DNA from: Rhizobium sp. ACO-34A
GTDB taxonomy: Bacteria; Pseudomonadota; Alphaproteobacteria; Rhizobiales; Rhizobiaceae
NCBI GenBank assembly: GCA_002600635.1
Contig: CP021373.1
Coordinates: 372,001 to 436,000, forward strand
Length of the DNA: 64,000 nt
Direction of reading: 5' to 3'
The stretch's first letter is position 1. Every line of letters begins with the position of its first letter. Shown piece after piece: positions 34,582-42,446 of this stretch. A program made the position numbers and the translations under genes. Under the pieces are notes generated by a model. That model had not been told where the DNA came from and searched no databases. It worked only from the letters and a program-made list of their open reading frames with translations.

Positions 34582-34625
34582 GCAATTCCGGACGCAAAAC
34601 CGGCTCCCACTTTTGCTGGAATTGC
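34582..34625. repeat. Rhizobiales palindromic intergenic repeat
   Basis: GCAATTCC and GGAATTGC are the outer arms, and GCAAAA/TTTTGC inner arms, of an imperfect palindrome whose unit (AATTCCGGACGCAAAACCGG side and the matching arm) recurs in Rhizobium, Agrobacterium and related genomes. It sits between the methyltransferase and tetR genes, where it may also act as a terminator. Confidence 0.7.
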
Positions 34626-34645
34626 TCTAGAAAGAAGCCTGAACC

Positions 34646-35200
34646 ATGCGCCGGAGAGACATATTGGACGCGTCCCAACCGAACCGAAGACAGCTCATTC
34701 TCGATACGGCGCTCGACATCATCGAAAACGAGGGCATGAAGGCCCTCACCCAGCCCCGCATCGCGAAGGTAGCGGGGCTCAGGCAGTCTCACCTCACCTA
34801 TTATTTTCCGCGAAAGGCCGATCTCTATATCGCGCTGCTGGAAGCGTCGCACGAGCGGGCCGAACGCCGCAATCAGGCCGCTGCGCCCTCGCTCGGCGCG
34901 ATGTTGCAGTCCCTTTTCTTCGTCCCGGAGCGGATGCGCTTTTTCCTTTCGATCGTGCTCGAGGTCGGCGAAGACCCGGATCTGAAGAGCGTTGTCGCCG
35001 AACATGCCGCCGGCCTCTGTCGCGAGGTTGCCGGCAAGCTCGGACTTACAGATGATGACGCCCGTGTCGTTGCGTTGGTCGATGAACTGCGTGGCATCGG
35101 CATGCGGCTCCTGGTGGAACCGCCCATGACGGACGAGCCGGCGAAGCTTCTCCGCGACCTCGCCCTTCGCCACGGCCTCGACCCCCGCGCGTTCGAATAG
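34646..35200 (+). CDS. TetR/AcrR family regulator
   Basis: A 184-residue repressor. The N-terminal helix-turn-helix (about residues 14-60) reads LILDTALDIIENEGMKALTQ and AGLRQSHLTYYFPRKADLY, a standard TetR pattern. The remaining helices form the ligand-binding and dimer domain, ending in DLALRHGLDPRAFE. It lies downstream of the TonB receptor-MFS-methyltransferase operon on the same strand, separated by the palindromic repeat, and it ends facing the cupin gene of the opposing operon. It could control the transporter operon in response to its ligand. No operator was recognised. Confidence 0.85.
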   Translation: MRRRDILDASQPNRRQLILDTALDIIENEGMKALTQPRIAKVAGLRQSHLTYYFPRKADLYIALLEASHERAERRNQAAAPSLGAMLQSLFFVPERMRFFLSIVLEVGEDPDLKSVVAEHAAGLCREVAGKLGLTDDDARVVALVDELRGIGMRLLVEPPMTDEPAKLLRDLALRHGLDPRAFE

Positions 35201-35244
35201 ACGCATTGCCGGCGCAGAACCACGCCGCGCCAACGCGATTGGCT

Positions 35245-35526
35245 TCAGACCTTGCCGATCAGGATCAGACGTCCGGGTTCAAGCACCCTGATGGAATGAC
35301 TGCGACCCTGCGGCACAATCATGTAATCACCGGCGTGACAGGTCTGGACCACGCCCTCGACATCGACCTCGAACCGACCGGACAGAACCACGGCGAACTC
35401 ATCCGCCTCCGCGGCATGGACGGGCATGTCTCCATCCACAGCCGCATCGATCACCACCATCTCGCCGAGCGATCCGACGACCCTGCCCACGAAGCCGGGC
35501 GCCTCGAATAGCGTTTGATCAGACAC
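35245..35526 (-). CDS. Small cupin-domain protein
   Basis: A 93-residue single-domain cupin. The two cupin motifs are visible: MPVHAAEADEFAVVLSGRFEV (motif 1, with His and Glu at metal positions) and GDYMIVPQGRSHSIRV (motif 2). Such small proteins bind a metal or small ligand, or shield a reactive product. The start overlaps the end of the second methyltransferase by eight bases (35519-35526), so they are coupled and this is the last gene of the minus-strand operon. It may bind the product of that enzyme. Function is not known. Confidence 0.8.
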   Translation of the reverse strand: MSDQTLFEAPGFVGRVVGSLGEMVVIDAAVDGDMPVHAAEADEFAVVLSGRFEVDVEGVVQTCHAGDYMIVPQGRSHSIRVLEPGRLILIGKV

Positions 35527-36154
35527 GTCCCATCTCCTTGCGTGCGATGAACAGGATACCCGCGCTGGGGACCTGAGCGGTCTCGACCGTGTGCAGGCCT
35601 GCGTCCCTTGCCCAGCCCGCCAGCGTTTCCGGAGCGTCGAACCGCATGCTGTCCGCCATGCTGTGTGAGAAACGGGCGATCTGAGCCTTGAACTCCGGCG
35701 GTGAGGTCACCAGCGCCAGCATGCCGCCTGCCTTCAGCGTCCTTGCCATCTCACACAGGCTCCTTTCCGGCTCCGGAAAGAAGAAGAAGGCGTTCAGACA
35801 GAATACCTTGTCGGCGGAGCCATCCGGAACGGGCAGCGATGCGGCGTCGGCACGATGCAGTACAAGTCGACCTTCCTTGATGGCGCGCCGGTTGAGGCGC
35901 GCCGTGTTGGCGATCATGTCCGGGCTGTGGTCTATGCCGATAGCGCGGCAACCGGTCGCCAGCACCCGGCGCATGAACACGCCCCCGCCGCACCCGACTT
36001 CCAGAACGGTATCGCTTGCCGATGGCGGCATGCGGTCCAGCGCCAGATCGAAACCGGTCTTGTGACCGAAGGGGAAACGATAGAACAGATAGCCCAGAAG
36101 GCCGCCGGGCCGCCGCGCGATGCGGTCGACCATGGCCGGGGAGAGAAGCGGCAT
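35519..36154 (-). CDS. Class I SAM-dependent methyltransferase
   Basis: A 211-residue methyltransferase distinct from the one at 33859-34527. SAM motif I is TVLEVGCGGGVFMRRVLATG, motif II GIDHSPDMIA, and a hydrophobic acceptor block FCLNAFFFFPEPERSL follows. The order and loops resemble UbiE/ArsM-like small-molecule methyltransferases. GAGG precedes the ATG at 36154, eleven bases after the MFS stop. The cupin gene overlaps its end. The operon context (TonB receptor, RhtX-like MFS, cupin) suggests it methylates the imported chelator or metal species; this is an inference. Confidence 0.8.
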   Translation of the reverse strand: MPLLSPAMVDRIARRPGGLLGYLFYRFPFGHKTGFDLALDRMPPSASDTVLEVGCGGGVFMRRVLATGCRAIGIDHSPDMIANTARLNRRAIKEGRLVLHRADAASLPVPDGSADKVFCLNAFFFFPEPERSLCEMARTLKAGGMLALVTSPPEFKAQIARFSHSMADSMRFDAPETLAGWARDAGLHTVETAQVPSAGILFIARKEMGRV

Positions 36155-36165
36155 GAAAACCTCGT

Positions 36166-37416
36166 TCAATGTTTGTTGGAAAAGGACCGAGCCGCCAGCA
36201 CGACGAACAGGATGGCCAAAACGAGGAGTAGCGCCGCTGCTCCGAAGGTTTCGGCATATCCGAAGCGACCGGCTGCCCAGACAACAAGGCCGGCAATAAC
36301 CATCTCGCCGGTGATGTTGGCGCTTTGCAGAACAGTGACGTCGGTGCCCGCCTGCTGGCCTGAGCCGCCGAATGCCATGATGATGGTGGCGGCGGAGACT
36401 GCAATCAGGCCGCTCGCGACCGACAGTATCCCGAGGGCCACGGCGACCGACAGCCAGCCAATGGTCATGGCCCCCCAGGCGATCAGCCCCCACAGCACAA
36501 AGGAGACGGCCGCAAGGAAGATGCCCACCGCCATTGTAAGCCAGCGGTTGCGCGCGGTCATCACACTGCCGAGCGGGCACCCGGCCAGCACCAGCACAAG
36601 GCCGCTCAAGGTGGCGATCGTCCCCGTCTCGTAATTCGACCAGCCGGCATCGACGAGGAATACCTTGGTGACGCTGAGCCCTCCGGCATGGGCGCCGCCA
36701 TAGACGAAGGCCATCAGCAGGAGCAGGTAGATGCCCCTGCGCCGGAAGGTCTCCTTCAGCCGGGCCTGCCTGGCGACGGCAATGGAGGACGGCTCCCGCC
36801 AGTTGGCGCCAACCAGCAGGGAGAGCAGCGGAAAGACGGCCAGCACGAGGAAAGTGCCCGCCTGCCCCAGCATATCCGCGACCATCAGCACGCCGCCGCC
36901 GCCGACCATGAAACCGGCCATGAGCCCGCCGACCTGAAGTGCATTGGCGTGAGCGAGACCCGCACCGCGCAATTGCTCCGCCGCCAGTCCGTCGCTTGCC
37001 GTATCCTGGGTGGCGCTCGCCAGCGAACCGGCGACGAGAATGGCAAAGGCGAACCACAGGCCCGTATCATGAAGCGGCATGAAGGCGAGGGCGGCGAGGC
37101 TGGCCATCACGATAGCCTGCATCGGCAGGATCCAGCTCTTGCGCCGCCCGATCGCCTCGCTCCAGTGATTGTCGACCATCGGCGCCCAGAACAGTTTCAG
37201 TATCCATGGCAGGCCTGCCAGCGGTACCAGCGCGATCATGTCCATCGAGGCGCCGCTCTGGCGCATCAATACCGGTAGCGCCTCCATGGAAAGCCCTATC
37301 GGCAGGCCCTGCGTGAAATAAAGGAGGCCGAGCAGCACCAGCAGGCGCGTCCTGCTTTCGGTGATTGAGCCCGTCTCATCCGTGGCTATGTTCCCGGCGT
37401 TTTCTGTTGCGGCCAT
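36166..37416 (-). CDS. RhtX/FptX-like MFS siderophore transporter
   Basis: A 416-residue major facilitator protein that resembles the RhtX/FptX group of inner-membrane siderophore importers, related to AmpG muropeptide permeases. Characteristic blocks are LLYFTQGLPIGLSMEALPVLM near the first helix, LVPLAGLPWILKLFWAPMVD and ATQDTASDGLAAEQL. RhtX and FptX import rhizobactin and pyochelin chelates after a TonB receptor delivers them, which fits the receptor encoded just upstream. The start is uncertain: an ATG at 37428 overlaps the receptor stop, but the ATG at 37416 has GGTGAG upstream and is preferred. The next gene starts eleven bases later. Confidence 0.85.
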   Translation of the reverse strand: MAATENAGNIATDETGSITESRTRLLVLLGLLYFTQGLPIGLSMEALPVLMRQSGASMDMIALVPLAGLPWILKLFWAPMVDNHWSEAIGRRKSWILPMQAIVMASLAALAFMPLHDTGLWFAFAILVAGSLASATQDTASDGLAAEQLRGAGLAHANALQVGGLMAGFMVGGGGVLMVADMLGQAGTFLVLAVFPLLSLLVGANWREPSSIAVARQARLKETFRRRGIYLLLLMAFVYGGAHAGGLSVTKVFLVDAGWSNYETGTIATLSGLVLVLAGCPLGSVMTARNRWLTMAVGIFLAAVSFVLWGLIAWGAMTIGWLSVAVALGILSVASGLIAVSAATIIMAFGGSGQQAGTDVTVLQSANITGEMVIAGLVVWAAGRFGYAETFGAAALLLVLAILFVVLAARSFSNKH

Positions 37417-37421
37417 GGCGC

Positions 37422-39527
37422 TCACCATACCTTGGCGACCGTCATGCCGATGGTGCGCCCCGGCGCGGCAACGCCCATATCGGTGCCGGAATAACTGAAG
37501 TAGTTTTTCAGATAGGTCTCGTCGGTAAGGTTCTTCGCCCAGAGCGTGGCGCTCCAGCCATCCTTTTCCACACCGATGCGTGCATCCACGAGATGGGTCG
37601 GCGACTGGCGATAGCCATTGTCCGATGTGAACGAGTAGGAGCTGCGGAAGGTGTAGTCCAGGCCCGCCTTGATAACCGCGCCGTTGCCCAGTTCCCGCTG
37701 GAAAGCCAGGCCGGCGGTGACGCTGTGGCGCGGGGCGAATGGCAGGGGATTACCGGAATAGTCCTCACCCATCACACTGTCGACGAAGTCGTCGTAAGAC
37801 GCGCTCGTATAACCATAGCCGAGCCGCAGGCCAATCTCGTCGGTCACTTCAGCCGTACCTTCCAGCTCGAACCCCTTCGAGGTGGCTGCGGCGGCATTGC
37901 GATAGACGCGGGTGAAGGGCGTCGTGTAGATGACCGCCTGCTGGTCCTTCCAGTCGATATAGAACAGCGACGCCGCCAGCGTGTATCGTCCGTCCTCCGA
38001 GGTCGCCTTGGCGCCAATTTCGTAGGATGTGGTCGTCTCGGGATCGTAGCTGTTGGCCGAACCGTCAGCCTCGATGTAAGGGCTGATACCGCCGGACTTG
38101 TAGCCCCGGCTGATTTTCGCATAGGCGATGTTGCCCTCGGAAAAATGATAGGTCGCCGCCGCCTCGGGTGAGATGTTGGAGAAGGAAACATCGCCTTCCG
38201 CCAGCCCCGGTGTGCCGAACATGTAGGTTCCGCTCGGTGTCGAAATCTCGCTGGTGGTCGACTTGCGGTCGTAGGTGTAACGGGCACCAGCCGAAAGCTC
38301 GAGCTCCGGCGTCACGAAATAGCCCGCCTCGCCGAAGACCGAAACCGTGTCCGACGATTGTTCGAAGACGTCGCGGCTCCAGAGATCACGTGGCAACGAC
38401 GAGAAGTCGAAATACTGGGTCCCCTCGAAACGCTCATGCATGTAGAACAGGCCGCCGCTCCAACGGAACCGTTCCCCTTCCGGTGACGACAGCCGGAATT
38501 CCTGACTGAACTGGCTCTGGTTTTCGACTTGCCCCTGCCCGATATAGGGCGTGTCTGTGAAGTCGCCATCCAGGTACATTTCCATCTCGTGGCCGCGAAA
38601 GGCGGTGATGGAGGTCAGCGTGGCGGCATCGAAGTCATGATCGATGCGAACCGAGGCACCACCGCTCTCGGCCCGATTGTCCGGCTCGAAGTCGTGTATC
38701 GCCTCATGGTCGAAGGCGAGCGGCAATGGAGCGTACCAAAGGCCGCCATCGCTGTTGTCACGCGTATAGTCGCCGATGATCTTCACCCGTGTCGCGTCAC
38801 CCACTTCTCCGGTCACCACGAAACGGCCGGAAAAAAGATTGGTGTCGCTGACGTCGTCGCCTGTCGAGAGATTGGTGATGTAGCCGCGATTGCCGCTCCA
38901 CGAGCCCACGCCGCGCACCGCCCATGATGTTCCTTCGATCGGGGTTTCAAAGGCAGCCTTGAACCGGCTTTCGAGATCGGTGCCGATGGTCGTCGAAATC
39001 TCGCCGCCGGCCTTGTCGCCCGGTGTGCGCGAAATCAGGTTCACGGCACCGCCGATGGTGTTCTTGCCGTAAAGCGTCGCCTGCGAACCCCGGACCACCT
39101 CGACCCGCTCCAGATCCTCCAGAACGAAGGGGTAACCCATGGGGCGGGCCAGATAGACGTCATCCAGAAACATGCCGACGGCCGGCTGGCGATCGACGCC
39201 ACCCGCTATGCCGAGCGAAGTCACCCCCCGGATGGACAGCGGGCCTCCCTGACCGTTGAACAGCACGTTGGGCGTCTTGAAGGCGGCGTCCTCCATCGTA
39301 TCTGTTGCGCCCTTGCCGAGATCCTCGCCCGGGATCGCAGTGACGGCGACCGGCGCGTCCTGGATCTTCTCTTCGCGACGACGTGCCGTGACGGTGATGG
39401 CTTCCAGAACCGTTTCTCCCGCAGCATCGGCAAGTTCCTGCGCTGATGCGAAATCCGTATTGAAACATGTGCAACCGGCGGCAAGAACGGTTGCTGTGCG
39501 CAGGAGAAGCTTACGGCTTTTTTTCAT
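37422..39527 (-). CDS. TonB-dependent outer-membrane receptor
   Basis: A 701-residue TonB-dependent receptor. A signal peptide (MKKSRKLLLRTATVLAAG, cleaved near FASAQE) is followed by ETVLEAITVTARRREE, with the same TonB box core as the receptor at 30483. The plug has PLSIRGVTS, VGMFLDDVYLARPM and VEVVRGSQATLYGKNTIGG, and the barrel ends in TVAKVW. The ATG at 39527 has GAGGGA seven bases upstream; 79 earlier in-frame codons are ignored. A stretch of its barrel coding sequence (38001-38075) is duplicated in inverse orientation at 40606-40680. An AraC regulator is encoded upstream and an RhtX-like transporter downstream, so this is a siderophore uptake operon. Confidence 0.9.
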   Translation of the reverse strand: MKKSRKLLLRTATVLAAGCTCFNTDFASAQELADAAGETVLEAITVTARRREEKIQDAPVAVTAIPGEDLGKGATDTMEDAAFKTPNVLFNGQGGPLSIRGVTSLGIAGGVDRQPAVGMFLDDVYLARPMGYPFVLEDLERVEVVRGSQATLYGKNTIGGAVNLISRTPGDKAGGEISTTIGTDLESRFKAAFETPIEGTSWAVRGVGSWSGNRGYITNLSTGDDVSDTNLFSGRFVVTGEVGDATRVKIIGDYTRDNSDGGLWYAPLPLAFDHEAIHDFEPDNRAESGGASVRIDHDFDAATLTSITAFRGHEMEMYLDGDFTDTPYIGQGQVENQSQFSQEFRLSSPEGERFRWSGGLFYMHERFEGTQYFDFSSLPRDLWSRDVFEQSSDTVSVFGEAGYFVTPELELSAGARYTYDRKSTTSEISTPSGTYMFGTPGLAEGDVSFSNISPEAAATYHFSEGNIAYAKISRGYKSGGISPYIEADGSANSYDPETTTSYEIGAKATSEDGRYTLAASLFYIDWKDQQAVIYTTPFTRVYRNAAAATSKGFELEGTAEVTDEIGLRLGYGYTSASYDDFVDSVMGEDYSGNPLPFAPRHSVTAGLAFQRELGNGAVIKAGLDYTFRSSYSFTSDNGYRQSPTHLVDARIGVEKDGWSATLWAKNLTDETYLKNYFSYSGTDMGVAAPGRTIGMTVAKVW

Positions 39528-39568
39528 GATAATTTCCCTCATGTTCATGAGGTTCTTCGCATTCACTG

Positions 39569-39593
39569 CGGCAGGACGGCAATCCGCCTGCCG
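39569..39593 (-). other. Hairpin between araC-type gene and TonB receptor
   Basis: CGGCAGG-N11-CCTGCCG forms a seven-base-pair stem in the 110-base gap between the AraC-type gene and the receptor. It may reduce read-through or lie in the receptor leader. No T-run is present. Confidence 0.4.
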
Positions 39594-39636
39594 TTCGGGA
39601 TCGTGACGAAGATGTTCGGGAAAGAGACGAACTGTC

Positions 39637-40458
39637 TCAGCGACGCCCGGACGCGAAATCCGAGGGAGCAACACCGTAGCGGCGGCGGAATTCGGTCGCA
39701 AAATGCTGGGGTTGATAGCCCACCTCACGCGCCACGAAGGCGATGGATGTTTCACCTTGCTCAAGGAATGTTCGCGCCGCCTCCAGCCGCTGCGTCTTCA
39801 CGAAACCGTAGACGGTATGGCCGAAGAGCGCCTGGAACCCCTCGCCCAGCTTGCGCGCGTTGGTTCCAACGCGCCGGGCGAGTTCCGGCACGCTGGGTGG
39901 CGCCTTCAATTCGGCCATAAGGATATCGCGCGCCTCGTGAAGCCTGGCGACGTCGCGAGAGCGGAGCGCATGCGAGCGCTCGCCGCCGCTGGCAATATCG
40001 ATCACGTGGGCAACCATTTCCATGGCCTTGCCGGTCATCCAGAGTTGGCGGCTCGCACCTTCGAACCGGCTGCCCATCATCTGCCAGGCGATATGGCGTG
40101 TGATCTCGGGGAACACAACCAGCGGCTCCGGCCCCCGCTGTGTCAGCAACGAAAGCACGTCACCACCCACCAGCGTCTCTGCGGTCTCATCCTCGAGCTG
40201 AATGAAAACCGCAGAAATGAAACCGTCTTCGAGCGCCGTATGACGTGTCGCCACGTCACATTCGGAGGAAAAGATAGCCGTGGCGCCACTGGACCACCGG
40301 CGCTCTCCAAACCGCTCCTGATGAACGGCAAGTTCCCCCTCGAGAACCAATCCTATCCAATGCCCCGGTGGCGTCACGCTATCCCACACGGCATGCTTCA
40401 TGACCGGCCCCCGATCGAGAAACACGTTCAGCCCCCTAGACCGGATGATCTCCATCAT
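39637..40458 (-). CDS. AraC-family regulator, PchR type
   Basis: A 273-residue regulator. The N-terminal half (about 1-165) is a sensor with PPGHWIGLVLEGELAVHQERF and an acidic effector pocket. The C-terminal hundred residues carry two helix-turn-helix motifs (PSVPELARRVGTNARKLGEG and TSIAFVAREVGYQPQHFATE) ending in FRRRYGVAPSDF, the AraC signature. PchR-type proteins bind the ferric siderophore and activate the matching receptor gene. This one lies 110 bases upstream of the receptor on the same strand and fits that role. GGGGGCT precedes the double ATG. A consensus promoter with an overlapping palindrome lies upstream. Confidence 0.88.
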   Translation of the reverse strand: MMEIIRSRGLNVFLDRGPVMKHAVWDSVTPPGHWIGLVLEGELAVHQERFGERRWSSGATAIFSSECDVATRHTALEDGFISAVFIQLEDETAETLVGGDVLSLLTQRGPEPLVVFPEITRHIAWQMMGSRFEGASRQLWMTGKAMEMVAHVIDIASGGERSHALRSRDVARLHEARDILMAELKAPPSVPELARRVGTNARKLGEGFQALFGHTVYGFVKTQRLEAARTFLEQGETSIAFVAREVGYQPQHFATEFRRRYGVAPSDFASGRR

Positions 40459-40486
40459 AGCCCCCGCCGTTCACATGATACGGCGC

Positions 40487-40517
40487 TTTATACTTGACTA
40501 TTTTACTCATGTAAAAT
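40487..40517 (-). promoter_or_regulatory. Sigma-70 promoter with overlapping palindrome, upstream of the AraC-type gene
   Basis: On the minus strand TTTACA (40510-40515) and TATAAA (40487-40492) are separated by exactly 17 bases, a near-consensus promoter whose start would be near 40480. ATTTTAC-TCAT-GTAAAAT (40500-40517) overlaps the -35, as expected for a repressor or autoregulation site. The regulator bound is not known; Fur, Mur or the AraC protein itself are options. Confidence 0.6.
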
Positions 40518-40605
40518 TCATCTTTTCCGCGATGTCGAAAAGACAGGAATAAGATGCATCTTGTCAGCTGCAATGCCGAGCGGAGTCCCGTCAAAAGCCC
40601 GTATC

Positions 40606-40680
40606 ATCGAGGCTGGCGGTTCGGCCAACAGCTACGATCCCGAGACGACCACATCCTCCGAAATTGGCGCAACGGCGACG
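40606..40680 (+). pseudogene. Inverted 75-base fragment of the TonB receptor gene
   Basis: These 75 bases match the reverse complement of 38001-38075 at 70 positions, including an exact run through SANSYDPETTTS. They encode IEAGGSANSYDPETTTSSEI where the intact receptor has IEADGSANSYDPETTTSYEI, so most differences change an amino acid. The fragment sits in a chance 39-codon frame (40573-40692) with no receptor sequence on either side. It is therefore a stray partial copy, either from a duplication of this receptor or from a related receptor gene lost from the site. Confidence 0.8.
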
Positions 40681-40751
40681 ATGATGACCTGACATGCTAT
40701 CCGAATTGAAGGTGACGTATGCCGCTCGCCTCCATCACCATTGCCGACCAG

Positions 40752-42446
40752 CTATTGTTCGCTTCGGATGAAGTCTGCAATTCGTTCGGCAATCATGATG
40801 GTGGGCATATTGGTGTTGGCGCATGGAATGGATGGCATCAGCGAGGCGTCGCAAACGCGCAGGCCATCGACACCGTGGATCTTGCCGGTGGCGGACGTAA
40901 CGGCCATCGGATCGTCGGGCGATCCCATTCTGCAGGTGCCGGATGGATGCCAGGTGCCGCCCACATGACGTTTGACGAATTCCGTCAGCGCAGCATCGTC
41001 GTTCAGCAAGCCGTCCATCGTCGTGCCGAGCGTTACAGCGGAATGCACAAGCGCTGCCCGAAATGGTCCCGCCACGTCGAGCAAGGCGGAAAGCAATCCG
41101 CGCTGGATTGCGTTCCAGGTACCCGGAACGGCGACTTTGGCAACCCGCGGCGAATAGCTGGATGGAAAGACCGTGCCGCGATAGCCCTCCATTCGCGGGC
41201 TGCTCAGGGCCTGAGCACCCATGCGCAGGGCAAGTTTCAACCGGTCGAGATCGCGCGGGTCGGTGAGCATCCGGAAATCGACGTCCGGTTCCTGCCGGGG
41301 ATCGGTGGAAGCAAGCTTCAGAAAGCCTCGCGAATAGGATTTGTTGACCCAGAAGAACAGACTGCCCATTCGCAAACCGACCGAATGCCAACCGGATCGC
41401 GCCAGAATGGCGGCGTGCATATCGCCCGCAGGCGTGCCGTCCAGTCCGGAGGTAAACCGCCAGATTGCCTGCTCGTGATGTTCTCCCGGGTTTCTCTCCC
41501 GCACGCATGACGGCAGCGTGGCCGCCACTGCAATCGACGGGTGCTCCATCAGGTTGCGACCAATACCCTTGCGATCAGCCACGACGGCAATTCCGAGTGC
41601 GGAAAGGTCACCCGCCGGCCCCACGCCGGATCGCATCAGCAGGGCCGGCGTATGAATGGCGCCCGACGCAACAATGATTTGCCTGGCCGCGATCGTCTCG
41701 GAAATCTTCCCCTCGATCTTCGCACCAATCGCCCGCCGCCCCTCGAAGAGGATATGGGTCGCCATGCTTCCGGTAACGATCCGCAGGTTCGGTCGCCTGC
41801 GCACCTCTGCCGTCAGATAGGACAGGGAGGTCGGCTGGCGCTCACCCGTGTCGGAGACGGCGACCGCACCCCGGAAGGTTCCATCCTCCCAGGCCCCGTT
41901 CTGGTCCGGGCGGATTGGATAACCCTGCATTTCCAGGGTTTTCATGACCCTCTCGACGAAGGGTGAAATTCTGTCGTCGGTGATGCGCCTGATCCTGATC
42001 GGCCCATCCTTGCCGTGCAGGGGACCATCGAAATCACGATCGGTTTCGATCCTGCGGAAATAGGGAAGGCAATTCTCCCAGTTCCAGCCGTTTGCTCCGA
42101 GAGCCTCCCATTCGTCATAGTCCGATGGCGCGCCGCGGTTGGCCATCAGCGCATTGATGGCCGAGCCACCGCCGAGCAGGCGGGCCTGTTCGTAGCGTCG
42201 CGAGGAGCGCGCCGGGATGCCGGAAGACGAAAAACCCATCAGCGCGGTCAACGAGGCCCAGATATTGCTGGTATCCAGATAGGCACGCCCGGGATAATGG
42301 CTTCGGATGGCATCAGGAACATCATCGACCCTGATGTCCCGACCGGCCTCGACCAGAACGATGTTACGTGATGGATCTTCCGATAATCGAGCGGCCAGAA
42401 CGCAGCCTGCAGATCCGCCGCCAAGGATGAGGTGATCGACTGTCAT
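40752..42446 (-). CDS. GMC family FAD oxidoreductase, choline dehydrogenase-like
   Basis: A 564-residue flavoprotein of the glucose-methanol-choline family, oxidising an alcohol to an aldehyde or ketone. The FAD-binding Rossmann motif is LILGGGSAGCVLAARL at the N-terminus. GMC signature 1 is LLGGGSAINALMANRG, signature 2 is near ASGAIHTPALLMRSGVG, and the catalytic His is in GTWHPSGTCRMG with CANTNMPTIMIAE at the end. The ATG overlaps the second permease stop (ATGA, 42443-42446), so it belongs to the ABC operon. It may oxidise the alcohol group of the imported compound. Choline itself is possible but not specifically indicated, and no betaine aldehyde dehydrogenase is present. Confidence 0.87.
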   Translation of the reverse strand: MTVDHLILGGGSAGCVLAARLSEDPSRNIVLVEAGRDIRVDDVPDAIRSHYPGRAYLDTSNIWASLTALMGFSSSGIPARSSRRYEQARLLGGGSAINALMANRGAPSDYDEWEALGANGWNWENCLPYFRRIETDRDFDGPLHGKDGPIRIRRITDDRISPFVERVMKTLEMQGYPIRPDQNGAWEDGTFRGAVAVSDTGERQPTSLSYLTAEVRRRPNLRIVTGSMATHILFEGRRAIGAKIEGKISETIAARQIIVASGAIHTPALLMRSGVGPAGDLSALGIAVVADRKGIGRNLMEHPSIAVAATLPSCVRERNPGEHHEQAIWRFTSGLDGTPAGDMHAAILARSGWHSVGLRMGSLFFWVNKSYSRGFLKLASTDPRQEPDVDFRMLTDPRDLDRLKLALRMGAQALSSPRMEGYRGTVFPSSYSPRVAKVAVPGTWNAIQRGLLSALLDVAGPFRAALVHSAVTLGTTMDGLLNDDAALTEFVKRHVGGTWHPSGTCRMGSPDDPMAVTSATGKIHGVDGLRVCDASLMPSIPCANTNMPTIMIAERIADFIRSEQ

